Virus record (IMG/VR): IMGVR_UViG_3300039159_000083
Coordinates: 1-56,920 of that record
DNA: 56,920 bases
From: a virus
Strand: one strand, 5' to 3'
Part shown: one piece after another, positions 15,900 to 24,327 of the stretch
Numbering within the stretch: the first letter of the stretch is position 1
Layout: each line of letters starts with the position of its first letter
The notes under the pieces: model-generated
What the model was told of the DNA's origin: nothing
Databases searched by the model: none
The model's input: the letters and a program-made list of their open reading frames with translations, nothing else
Program-made: the position numbers and the translations under genes

Positions 15900-18800
15900 T
15901 TAAGGGTTGAATAAACGTGAACCTAACTGACTTAAAGCGTCAGTAATAGGAGAGGGAAGGGCATCTGCTATCCCACCAAGCACAGCCCCCTCAAGTTGAG
16001 CATTAGCAGGTCTTCTACTATTGGCAGGGGAAGTAGATTCGCCTGGGGTAGGAGAGGTGGCTGAAGTTGTGGTAGCCGGATTAGTTGGTATACAAGGGTC
16101 AGTATTAGCTGATTCTATCTTTATAGTTCCACTAGATAGATAAGTCTTGATGTCATCTATGTTTCCTTTGTTGACTCCATATAAACTTAATAATAGGGCA
16201 GCACTACCTAACGGTGCTCCTAAGCCCAACGTTAGGGCCTCACTCCCACCTAATATGTAATTAACTGTTTGTATAGGTTCAAGTATAGTGACAGTAGCAT
16301 TAGTAAGAATATCTAGTGCAATACTACTAGTCTGTAAAATTACCCCATAACCAGAAGGATGAAAATACTTTCTATTATTAACTTGGAAGGTATTATCTCC
16401 TAATCCAGCTCCTACATCTGTAGCTTCTATGAGAGTTAATCCTAGTTCAGACACACTCTTAGATTTTATATCTCTCTCTGTGGGTTTACTACCTATAGGC
16501 TTTATTGATACCCAACTACCATTTAAGTATCTACTAACATCATTTATTTCCCATCTAAGAAGACCTGAGAACCAATTCCTAGGGGCATCAGCTAATATGG
16601 CAGCAGTCTGTAAAGGAGTATATATCCTATCCTCTGCTATTTCATCTCTCATGTAGAAACCTTCCCCAGTAATCTCTGAGTAGCAGAACTTCCTAGATGC
16701 TCCGGTATCTAATCTAGATATATCTTTACACCACACCTTACCAGTGTCATAGAGGCATTGGGCCTTCTTCTGACCTCCATCTATTAATGCAGCCGCCGCT
16801 TCTTGTGACGCTAATGCAACATTAGCTCTAGCTGTAATGTCATCAGTAAGGTTAATAGCCTTCTTACCTACAAGACCATGATCAGTAACTTCAAGTTCAA
16901 TCATGTACCAGGTTCTATCTGACCTTGCTTGATATACTTCTAACCTTCTGACATAACCCTTGAACTTAGGGTTACCTGTTTTACCATCACGTAATGGGTC
17001 ATCATCTAATCCCTGTGTAGGATACATTCCATCCTTATTCTTTCTAAGGTTTATCTCTACTTCTAGTTCATGTCCTTGTTGCATGGATAACTTATAGAAG
17101 GAGACAAACTCATGATAGGAATCAAGCTTAGAAGCTATTTCATATAAGGGTTTGAAAGTGCCTGAGTTAACTGGGCTGCTCTCTTTAGTAGAATTCCAAT
17201 GACCCTTCTCAAGTTTATCTATACCTGGCTTAGGACACTCACCTGGACACCCATCTGCTAGGAATTCATTATGTAAGTTATATGTGGTGACAGGGGAAGC
17301 TTGGCCTATAGCAGTAAGAGTAGATAAAGAGGAAGTATCTAAATTAACACCTGAGGAATTATTAGATATATTATTAGGATTGATCTCATAATATATTGCA
17401 CCATTCTGTATACTATTATTAATCTCAGCTTGAGCATTTAGAGAGGGGATTGGTAAGTAAGAAGTGGAGCTAAGTTCTTCTATTTGAGAGGCTGACCTAT
17501 AACTTTTAAGGTCATTAGAGTATTGAATATAGAATTGCCCAGTACCCTGTTTCAAAAGATAAGTATTACCTCCTTTTACATTATTACCATTTGATAAAAT
17601 AGCCCCTTGATTATCATTTCTAGATGATTGAAACACAGGGCCTTGCTGAGCTACTTGAGAACCAACTGTTAACCCATTGCTATTAATACCTGCTAAACGA
17701 GTCACCTTACCTAAGCCACCATCACCCGTAAAGGTTCCTACTAGTGTTATATAAAGAGCTTCTACTCCTAAGTTCTGATAGATAGGTTGGAAGCCGGGTA
17801 CCCTATGTTTAGCTATGTTAGACATCACTCTGAATTGAAGACCAGGCATAGCATTAGGAGTATCCATACCACCTTGTATAGGAAGTATTGACCTCATAGC
17901 AGGAAGGAGAGTAAGGAACCATTCCTTATCCTCTCTTATAAAGGGAAGAGAGTTACCAGAGTTATCAGTAGTAGAAAAGGATCTAGAAGCTACACAGTTA
18001 CCTTGATTAGAATTATCACTATACTTAAACCTAACACCCCATTTCTCTGCTTCTACTTCTGGACAGATGGGTACAGCAGGTTTCTGAGGGGGTTTAGGTT
18101 TTGGTTGACTTACTTCAGGAGGAGGGCATGAAGGTATCTTAGGTAGATCCTGCCATGCATTTAGGTAGCATTGAGCTACTAAGAGACAATCCCTATCATC
18201 AGGAGCTATGTTATTTATAGAATCTGAAGGTCGACGATTAGTAACAGGGCCATTATTAAGTAGGTCTCTAAGATTATCTCTAGGTACTCCTGTATATACA
18301 CCAAGAGAGAAGGCTTGATTAATAAAGTTGGCCATCTCTGCCACTTGTTTATAATAAGCTTGGGTGCCTCTCTTTTCATCCTTAATAGCTTTTAGATGAG
18401 ATTTTAAGGCCCGACTATTCTTCTTTAGAATGTTTAATGTTACCCTATTCTTAGTATTATCCCCATCAGTAGAGGTAGTATTAGCAGCTACTCTAACAGA
18501 TTCCTTTAATACATTAGATAGTCTTTGAGCACAAGCTATATTCTTATTAACTAAAGGGTCTAATCTTCTTGTATAGAATTCACTTCTAGCTTTAGTGGCG
18601 GCTTCTCTATCTACTTTGATGGAATCAGAGCAGGAAGAAGAACCTGTAGAGGTAGTAGTAGAATAAAGTCCTCCTGTTATAAGAGTCTGAAGGAAAACCT
18701 TAGCTGGCTCCCCCGTATATGTAACTGAATTATTCTTAGTAGGGGGATTGGATTCAGAATAAAATAAGCTTCCATCTGATTGTAGCTGAGCATAATATCT

Positions 18801-18902
18801 ATCGGCTTTATATACTAATCCAGGCTTTACTTCTGATGTATTAGATATCTTTGACCCAGTAATTCTTGATGTACTAGGTGTGGCTTGAATTGGTGCTGTC
18901 AT
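15900..18902 (-). CDS. Large hypothetical tail protein, 1000 residues
   Basis: ATG 18900-18902 with AGAGAAT upstream, 2 bases after the preceding stop. N-terminal third: mixed helices with Arg/Lys-rich parts (SRALKSHLKAIKDEKRG near 163). A proline-rich linker (PKPKPPQKPAVPICPE, about 268-283) precedes a large beta-rich region with scattered Cys. The segment FKGYVRRLEVYQARSDRTWY (near 650) looks like part of a beta sandwich. The last 80 residues are Thr/Ser/Pro/Ala-rich, then a short helical tail. No catalytic signature is seen. Size, low complexity linkers and position suggest a virion component in the fibre/baseplate area, family unknown. Confidence 0.72.
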   Translation of the reverse strand: MTAPIQATPSTSRITGSKISNTSEVKPGLVYKADRYYAQLQSDGSLFYSESNPPTKNNSVTYTGEPAKVFLQTLITGGLYSTTTSTGSSSCSDSIKVDREAATKARSEFYTRRLDPLVNKNIACAQRLSNVLKESVRVAANTTSTDGDNTKNRVTLNILKKNSRALKSHLKAIKDEKRGTQAYYKQVAEMANFINQAFSLGVYTGVPRDNLRDLLNNGPVTNRRPSDSINNIAPDDRDCLLVAQCYLNAWQDLPKIPSCPPPEVSQPKPKPPQKPAVPICPEVEAEKWGVRFKYSDNSNQGNCVASRSFSTTDNSGNSLPFIREDKEWFLTLLPAMRSILPIQGGMDTPNAMPGLQFRVMSNIAKHRVPGFQPIYQNLGVEALYITLVGTFTGDGGLGKVTRLAGINSNGLTVGSQVAQQGPVFQSSRNDNQGAILSNGNNVKGGNTYLLKQGTGQFYIQYSNDLKSYRSASQIEELSSTSYLPIPSLNAQAEINNSIQNGAIYYEINPNNISNNSSGVNLDTSSLSTLTAIGQASPVTTYNLHNEFLADGCPGECPKPGIDKLEKGHWNSTKESSPVNSGTFKPLYEIASKLDSYHEFVSFYKLSMQQGHELEVEINLRKNKDGMYPTQGLDDDPLRDGKTGNPKFKGYVRRLEVYQARSDRTWYMIELEVTDHGLVGKKAINLTDDITARANVALASQEAAAALIDGGQKKAQCLYDTGKVWCKDISRLDTGASRKFCYSEITGEGFYMRDEIAEDRIYTPLQTAAILADAPRNWFSGLLRWEINDVSRYLNGSWVSIKPIGSKPTERDIKSKSVSELGLTLIEATDVGAGLGDNTFQVNNRKYFHPSGYGVILQTSSIALDILTNATVTILEPIQTVNYILGGSEALTLGLGAPLGSAALLLSLYGVNKGNIDDIKTYLSSGTIKIESANTDPCIPTNPATTTSATSPTPGESTSPANSRRPANAQLEGAVLGGIADALPSPITDALSQLGSRLFNP

Positions 18903-18904
18903 TA

Positions 18905-19321
18905 TTAATTCTCTAGTATAGATAATAGGTCATAGTTATTCCTATTAGACCTTGCTGTTAAGTAATTGATTTGACTAGTAGATACTCCTCTTCTAGATAG
19001 AAGGCCCATTACCCTATAAGAACCCGTGTCTACTAATCCTGTCTCTGGTCTTATAGCAGTGGGTAAACATTCATTAGGATTACTACTAAGTAAATCTAAT
19101 CTCTTAGATGCTACGGCTAGTAACTCCTTATCATTAAATAAGGATAATTCTAAATGTTGTAGGAATATACCAAGAGCTATAAGATTATTAGGTTCTAAAT
19201 TGGGTAGCCGCTTATTTAATTCTTTAATCTTTCCTTCTACTTTCAATCCTCCTTGTCTAAATGGTGGAAGGGATTCAGTAGGGGGCAACTTATTAATAAA
19301 TGAGAGTATATCTTCTTCCAT
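18905..19321 (-). CDS. Hypothetical protein, 138 residues, first gene after terminator
   Basis: ATG 19319-19321; no clear ribosome site. The protein is acidic and helical at the start (MEEDILSFINKLP), with Leu-rich helices in the middle (IALGIFLQHLELSLFNDKELL). It is the first gene after the terminator at 19439-19462, so a promoter probably lies in the 117 bases between, where a TATAGAAT is present on the minus strand. Small helical proteins beside fibre genes can be assembly chaperones, but no homology is seen to support that. Confidence 0.6.
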   Translation of the reverse strand: MEEDILSFINKLPPTESLPPFRQGGLKVEGKIKELNKRLPNLEPNNLIALGIFLQHLELSLFNDKELLAVASKRLDLLSSNPNECLPTAIRPETGLVDTGSYRVMGLLSRRGVSTSQINYLTARSNRNNYDLLSILEN

Positions 19322-19325
19322 GGTC

Positions 19326-19358
19326 TAGGATTAATATAGGATTAGTATAGGATTAATA
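19326..19358. repeat. Three tandem 11-bp repeats
   Basis: The plus strand reads TAGGATTAATA, TAGGATTAGTA, TAGGATTAATA in tandem, immediately upstream of the 138-residue gene's start. It lies between a terminator and a gene, so it could be regulatory or slippage-derived. Confidence 0.7.
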
Positions 19359-19438
19359 GGGTATATAAGAGATTCTATAACCTGTATTAGGGCTAAGGTG
19401 TGTGCATATAAGTGAATGACATTAATATAAATAGGAAA

Positions 19439-19462
19439 AAGGGGGCCATTTCTAGCCCCCTT
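19439..19462 (-). terminator. Intrinsic terminator after the 1031-residue fibre gene
   Basis: Perfect 8-base arms (AAGGGGGC and GCCCCCTT) with an 8-base loop. On the minus strand the stem is followed by TTTTTCC. It lies 35 bases past the stop of the fibre gene and separates it from the following gene set. Confidence 0.92.
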
Positions 19463-19496
19463 CATTAGGGTTTCCAACGTTTAAGTCTATTTAGGC

Positions 19497-22400
19497 TTAT
19501 GCACCAGCAGAGATTGCACTAACACTTAGAGGGCCAGTAGGTCCACCGAATGTAAGTGTAAAGCTGTTAGCTGATTGAGAAACATTAGAAGGAACTTCAA
19601 CTTCACCAGCGTTATCTACACAGAATACCAACACACGTTGAGTAGCTGTTAGACCCAAGTTATGGGTGATAGTAACCGCGTAGTTAGGGCCAGCACCAAC
19701 TATGGTTGGGGTAATAGGGGCACTGGTAGTAAAGCTCCTAGGAATACCTAAGTTAACCTGAGCCGCAGCTAATGTGGTAGCACCTGTACCACCTTTAGCT
19801 AGGGTTAGAACACCACCTAGGTTAGGAAGAAGGATGTTAGCTTCAACTACATCTAAGGTAACTGTAGAGGCGCCGCCTACTACAACTACTTTATTGGTGG
19901 CCGCTTCTAAACCTTTAAGATTTAGAGTGAAACCAGTTCCAGCTACGCCTGTTCTATCTCTGAAGATAGATACACCACCAGCAGAAGCTGCGGTAGTAAC
20001 ACCATTCAAGTTAAAGAGAGCAGCACCAGCAGTAATAGCATTGGTACCACCTTTAGCTATAGATAGCACACCACCTAAGGCATCTAGGTCTAGTTGAGCT
20101 TCATTAACTGAGAAGGTAACATCATTACCAGAGGAAGCAACAGCAACTTTAGGGCCACCAGTTATACCATCTAGAAGAGATGCAAGTCCTTTGAATTCAA
20201 GAAGGTTAGTAGCACCCGATGTATTCTTACTAAGGAAGATGGATTGTCCAGCACCCAAGTTAGAAGCATTGGCTACACCACCAAGATTCTTTAGACCTTG
20301 ATCAGCAGTAATAGCATTAGTACCACCTTTAGCAATGGTGAGAACACCACTCAAGTTATTGATGGGGATTTGAGTCTCATCAATATCAATAGCTAAATCA
20401 AAAGGTGTAGCGCTAGTAGTAACTTTAGGAGAACCAGCTAGAACTCCTTTCATGTACTGTCTACTAGAATCAGCCCCATCTCTAGCTCCTACTATGGTAG
20501 CTCCAGTGGAAGAAGGTTCTTTAAGAACTGTACCTATAGCACCAAGATTACGTAGTGCTTGAATAGCAGTAGCAGCATTAGTACCACCTTTAGCAATAGG
20601 AGTAATACCAGTAATCTTAGAAGTGGTTATATCAAGAGCGCCACCTAAGTTTTGTAGCAATAGGTTAGCTTCTACTACATCAAAAGTGATAGTAGTAGCA
20701 GTTTCTTGAACCGCAGCTCTGTTACCAGTAGCAGCTAGTAAAGTTCTTAAGTTTAGGTCGGTATTAGAATCCTTACTGATAAAGACTCTAGCAGCTCCAC
20801 CAACGTTAAGAGCAGTACGAGCGGCATCAATATTAACTCTTGCATCTATTGCAGTAGTAGCATTAGTACCACCCTGATCAATTCTCATTGGAGCAGTGAA
20901 GGGAGCACTTAGGCTAGTAATGTCAGCGTTAGCCCCAGACTTAGCAGTCTGTAGGTTAGTTCTAGCAGTAGAAGGGTCAGAAGCACCAGTACCACCTTGA
21001 GTAACACTGAGGGGTGTGGTTAGGCCAGTTAACTGAGTAATATCAGAGTTAACACCAGACTTAGCGGCTTGTAGGTTAATACGAGCATCAGCTATAGTAG
21101 AGGCTCCTGTACCACCTTGTGGGATGGAAAGAGGAGTAGTAAGACCTACTAGTTGGCTGATATCGCTATTGACTCCAGACTTAGCAGCTTGCAAGTTATT
21201 ACGAGCTTGAGCAGCTGTAGTAGCTCCAGTACCACCAAAGGTAAGGTCTACAGGAGTAGACTGCCATCTACCAGCGGTGACGGTACCAAGTGTATTAATA
21301 GATGTCTGACCAGGATAGATAGGGTCTATACCAATCTGATCAGGATAAGCAATTATCTCACCAGGTTTACCAATGGCATGGACAACATTACCAGTCTTGA
21401 TAAGACCATCGCCAGCACTAAACTGACCAGGTTGACCAAAGGTCAAGTTAGAGACACCTAAGACCACAGGGCCATTAGGACTAGTCATTAACCATTCAGT
21501 ATCAGAGAATGCTACGCCATCTTGAGCATATAGCATTACACCAGCAGATAGTTTATCACTAGTATCTGCATCAGGGGCTCTCATCCAAGCGCCAGCTTGA
21601 GCAACATAGATACCATTAGCTCTAGCATCTGATTGACCAGCAACCAAAACTCTATCGCCAATGTTAACAGTACGTCCATCAACTACCTGAGTACCAGCTA
21701 GAGATATACCAGATACTGCAACTACTCTAACAGGAGCTTTTACACTCACTTTAGATAGAAGCTCATCTACATACTGCTTGTTAGCTGCATCTTTAGGGGC
21801 AACGGGATCCTTTAGGTTACTAAACCCAAAGTTAACCATGCTGAAGTTATTGATGGGTGGTGTCAAGTCAGATAGAGAGATATTATCAATAGATGAATCT
21901 ACATATCTCTTGTTAGCTGCGTCTTGATCTAGAATAGGATTCTTAATATTAAGAAGTCTATTATTAGCTATATCTACATCACCAACAGGACTAGCCATCT
22001 GATCTAATCTATTGATTCTAACTGACTCATGAAAGTCAACAATAGTAGAGGCAGGTTGTACGCCTGTGTGATTCATCCTGTTAAGAGGATTTACTTCTAG
22101 CTTGGATAGCTTGATATTAGCAGAGGCTGAAATATCTCCATCTACAATAGCACCAGGAGCTATTGAAACTTCATTCGAGAAGCCACTAGAAACTAAGTCT
22201 CCAAATAGAGCAGGGATAATAACTGGAGAACCATTAGGAGCGCCACCAGGAACACCAGGAGCACCCACACCAGGAAACTCAACCCAACCAGTACCATTCC
22301 AGTAGTAAGCTCTCTTACTTAATAGGTTATAGTAAACATCACCTTCATTAGGGTTAGGAGGAGCCGCATTTCTAGCATTGAACTTCGACATTGAAAGAAT

Positions 22401-22592
22401 CTGTAGAAGAGCAGGACTCATCTCAATGGAGATAAAGTTCCTATAAGGGAAACTACCACTCATCATATAAATGAGCTCTTCCCTATCTTCTGACTTATCC
22501 ATATCAAGGTAATAGACACCACCTTGCTTTAAAGAAACTCTCTTACTGCCATATACATGGACAAAACTACGCAATACTGAGATCCGGATCAT
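19497..22592 (-). CDS. Major long tail fibre protein, 1031 residues
   Basis: ATG 22590-22592 with AAAGGAG at spacing 10. N-terminal module (1-58; LKQGGVYYLD, REELIYMMSGSFPYRNFISIEM) resembles the start of the 195-residue protein at 55248-55835, suggesting a shared docking site. Then a GDVYYN...YYWNG fibre segment (84-100), NHTGVQPASTI (174-184), a DAANKQYVD module (268-388, with NIGDRVLVAG and NGIYVAQ) shared with the 671-residue fibre, and four 40-residue QGGTGA...NLQAAKSGVNSDI repeats (about 452-600). Four more GGTN/GGTG repeats follow, and a C-terminal VTITHNLG domain. Codon use is somewhat more G+C-rich than neighbours, as for an abundant product. It ends at a strong terminator. Confidence 0.92.
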   Translation of the reverse strand: MIRISVLRSFVHVYGSKRVSLKQGGVYYLDMDKSEDREELIYMMSGSFPYRNFISIEMSPALLQILSMSKFNARNAAPPNPNEGDVYYNLLSKRAYYWNGTGWVEFPGVGAPGVPGGAPNGSPVIIPALFGDLVSSGFSNEVSIAPGAIVDGDISASANIKLSKLEVNPLNRMNHTGVQPASTIVDFHESVRINRLDQMASPVGDVDIANNRLLNIKNPILDQDAANKRYVDSSIDNISLSDLTPPINNFSMVNFGFSNLKDPVAPKDAANKQYVDELLSKVSVKAPVRVVAVSGISLAGTQVVDGRTVNIGDRVLVAGQSDARANGIYVAQAGAWMRAPDADTSDKLSAGVMLYAQDGVAFSDTEWLMTSPNGPVVLGVSNLTFGQPGQFSAGDGLIKTGNVVHAIGKPGEIIAYPDQIGIDPIYPGQTSINTLGTVTAGRWQSTPVDLTFGGTGATTAAQARNNLQAAKSGVNSDISQLVGLTTPLSIPQGGTGASTIADARINLQAAKSGVNSDITQLTGLTTPLSVTQGGTGASDPSTARTNLQTAKSGANADITSLSAPFTAPMRIDQGGTNATTAIDARVNIDAARTALNVGGAARVFISKDSNTDLNLRTLLAATGNRAAVQETATTITFDVVEANLLLQNLGGALDITTSKITGITPIAKGGTNAATAIQALRNLGAIGTVLKEPSSTGATIVGARDGADSSRQYMKGVLAGSPKVTTSATPFDLAIDIDETQIPINNLSGVLTIAKGGTNAITADQGLKNLGGVANASNLGAGQSIFLSKNTSGATNLLEFKGLASLLDGITGGPKVAVASSGNDVTFSVNEAQLDLDALGGVLSIAKGGTNAITAGAALFNLNGVTTAASAGGVSIFRDRTGVAGTGFTLNLKGLEAATNKVVVVGGASTVTLDVVEANILLPNLGGVLTLAKGGTGATTLAAAQVNLGIPRSFTTSAPITPTIVGAGPNYAVTITHNLGLTATQRVLVFCVDNAGEVEVPSNVSQSANSFTLTFGGPTGPLSVSAISAGA
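20877..21236 (-). repeat. Three tandem 120-bp units in the long fibre gene
   Basis: Residues 453-572 of the fibre consist of three 40-residue units beginning GGTGA and containing NLQAAKSGVNSDI; a fourth, more diverged unit follows. The repeat resembles the GGTGATT...NLG type found in many phage fibres. Unit number can change by recombination, altering fibre length. Confidence 0.85.
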
Positions 22593-22660
22593 CTGTGCTC
22601 TACTCCTTTATTAATTAATGTTATACTTAAATTAGTTCTATATATAAGAAACCACAGAAC

Positions 22661-23893
22661 ATGCTTGATACAGTAGGCAAAAGGCAAGGTTATCTATCTG
22701 GCTCTATAGATGGAGATGGATATAGCATAAACTACGAATATGATAAGCCAGATAGGAGCAATACAGAGATAGTTAAAAGGGTGGGATTTACTAATACTGA
22801 CTTATCAATATTAGAAGCTTTTAAGTCCTGTCTTAATTCCTTGAACGTTAGCTATGGAATGAGTTCACAAAAGACCGTGACAAATAAGGATAGCTATAAC
22901 ATCTCCTGTTCTAATAAAGAAGGGCTATGTGTGTTATCTAGTAATACATACTTAAAGGTTTTATATAAGGAAGAGGCCCTAACTAAAACTTTAGAGTCTG
23001 TTTATCTTCATGGAGATAAACCTATAAAGTTATGTAGCTTTGAAGATATGGACTTCAAATTAGGCTGGCTGGCGGCTATGTTAGATTCTGAGGGTTGTAT
23101 CCTTTATAGCAAAACTAACTACTCAATAAGGATATGTAATACGGACTTAGAAGTTATTGAGTATTGTCAACAGATATTAGAAAGCTTGCATATAGCCTAT
23201 AAAACTTACTCTCATAATAAACAGAATAAAGATGGAATAGTTAGAAAGCCTACACATCAAGTTTGTATATTACAAGCCAAACATATATTAAGGTTTAGTA
23301 GCTTAGTGCCTATCCAATCTGAAAGGAAGATAGAGAAACTAAAAGATCTATGTACTTATTTAAGTAGAGATAAATATAGATTTTCCACAGAAGAACTTGC
23401 TAGGATGCATGTAGAAGAAGGTCTTAGCTTCTCAGAGATAGGTAGAAGATTAGGTGTTGGCGAGTGTAGGTCAGGAGGTTTGGCTAAGCAGGTAAGGGAA
23501 GGAGGGTATGTAGTCAACACTATAAAATCTAGAGGGCCTTATGCAGCTTTGGATGTTAATGACTCTCAGCTTAAGGAGGTCTATGATAGACTTCTGAAGG
23601 GTGAATCAATGAGCCAGATACTTATCTCTATGGGCTTTAAAGCTAATAGAGGTACTACTATATATAAACTATTAGACTCTAAAGGTTATAAAGTAGATAG
23701 CGGTCATGGAAAACTATATAAATTATTAGATACATTGGGAGCAGAAGAGATTATAAAAAGGTTGGACTTAGGAGTTACAGCTTCTAGAATACTTAGAGAT
23801 GCTGGAATTGAAACTAGGTCTACAACTTCTTTGTTTAACTATCTAGAAAAAGCTGGTCATGATGTAACTAAGTATAGAAGAAAGAAGAACTAA
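22661..23893 (+). CDS. Free-standing LAGLIDADG homing endonuclease
   Basis: A 410-residue protein on the strand opposite to all neighbours. Two LAGLIDADG motifs are visible: GYLSGSIDGDGY (10-21) and LGWLAAMLDSEG (134-145), each with the acidic residue needed for metal-dependent DNA cutting. The C-terminal half carries helix-turn-helix-like units: SFSEIGRRLGVGE near 255, and two later segments with SMSQILISMGF and TASRILRDAGI, suggesting extended DNA contacts. ATG 22661 lacks a clear ribosome site, as is common for such genes. It sits between two tail genes and is followed by a weak terminator. It is not inside an intron or intein that I can see. Confidence 0.88.
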   Translation: MLDTVGKRQGYLSGSIDGDGYSINYEYDKPDRSNTEIVKRVGFTNTDLSILEAFKSCLNSLNVSYGMSSQKTVTNKDSYNISCSNKEGLCVLSSNTYLKVLYKEEALTKTLESVYLHGDKPIKLCSFEDMDFKLGWLAAMLDSEGCILYSKTNYSIRICNTDLEVIEYCQQILESLHIAYKTYSHNKQNKDGIVRKPTHQVCILQAKHILRFSSLVPIQSERKIEKLKDLCTYLSRDKYRFSTEELARMHVEEGLSFSEIGRRLGVGECRSGGLAKQVREGGYVVNTIKSRGPYAALDVNDSQLKEVYDRLLKGESMSQILISMGFKANRGTTIYKLLDSKGYKVDSGHGKLYKLLDTLGAEEIIKRLDLGVTASRILRDAGIETRSTTSLFNYLEKAGHDVTKYRRKKN

Positions 23894-23910
23894 TTATATT
23901 AGATAACTGG

Positions 23911-23934
23911 GGGCACTATTTCAAGTGTCTTTTT
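23911..23934 (+). terminator. Weak intrinsic terminator after the homing endonuclease
   Basis: The stem GGCACT with AGTGTC (one G-T pair, 6-base loop) is followed by TTTTT on the plus strand, 18 bases after the endonuclease stop. It would limit read-through into the DUF4326 gene. Confidence 0.55.
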
Positions 23935-23949
23935 ATATAAGGAGTACAA

Positions 23950-24327
23950 ATGGTAAAAATAGATAACTTAAGAAATACTAAGATAGGAATCAGAGTTGAT
24001 AGAAGTTCTGCCCTTGGTAATCCTTTTGATCTAGTTAATACTAGAGATGTGGTTATGAGACTTAGAGTATGCAATGCTTATCAAGAATACTTTGACTTAA
24101 TAGAAAAGGGGGCCGAACCTATTAATATAGTAAAGCTTCTTTGTACTAAGTACTTTGTCAGTATTCATTCCACATGGAAAGCACCAAATAGAAGAATGTT
24201 CTTGGAAGCTCTTAGTGATATAGGAGCTAATGACACTCTTCTGTGCTGGTGCACTCCAGAGTTGTGTCATGCCTTAACTATAAAGGAATGGAAGGATTCT
24301 AATAAGTCCTTAGAAACAGATTCCTAA
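23950..24327 (+). CDS. DUF4326 family protein
   Basis: 125 residues, ATG 23950 with a strong AGGAG site. It shows the family marks: LGNPF (residues 22-26), a helix with Arg, and the C-terminal LLCWCTPELCHALTI (97-111), whose Cys-Trp-Cys and Cys-His (Cys99, Cys101, Cys106, His107) may bind metal. DUF4326 proteins are scattered in phages and bacteria and have no established function that I can state. The 3' end overlaps the end of the 905-residue minus-strand gene by 29 bases, tail to tail. Together with the homing endonuclease it forms a plus-strand island in a minus-strand region, consistent with later insertion. Confidence 0.85.
   Translation: MVKIDNLRNTKIGIRVDRSSALGNPFDLVNTRDVVMRLRVCNAYQEYFDLIEKGAEPINIVKLLCTKYFVSIHSTWKAPNRRMFLEALSDIGANDTLLCWCTPELCHALTIKEWKDSNKSLETDS

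Noticed and set aside
23911-24327. DUF4326 gene as part of an intron or intein with the endonuclease
   Set aside because: It has its own strong ribosome site and start, a terminator-like hairpin precedes it, and neighbouring tail genes are complete on both sides.
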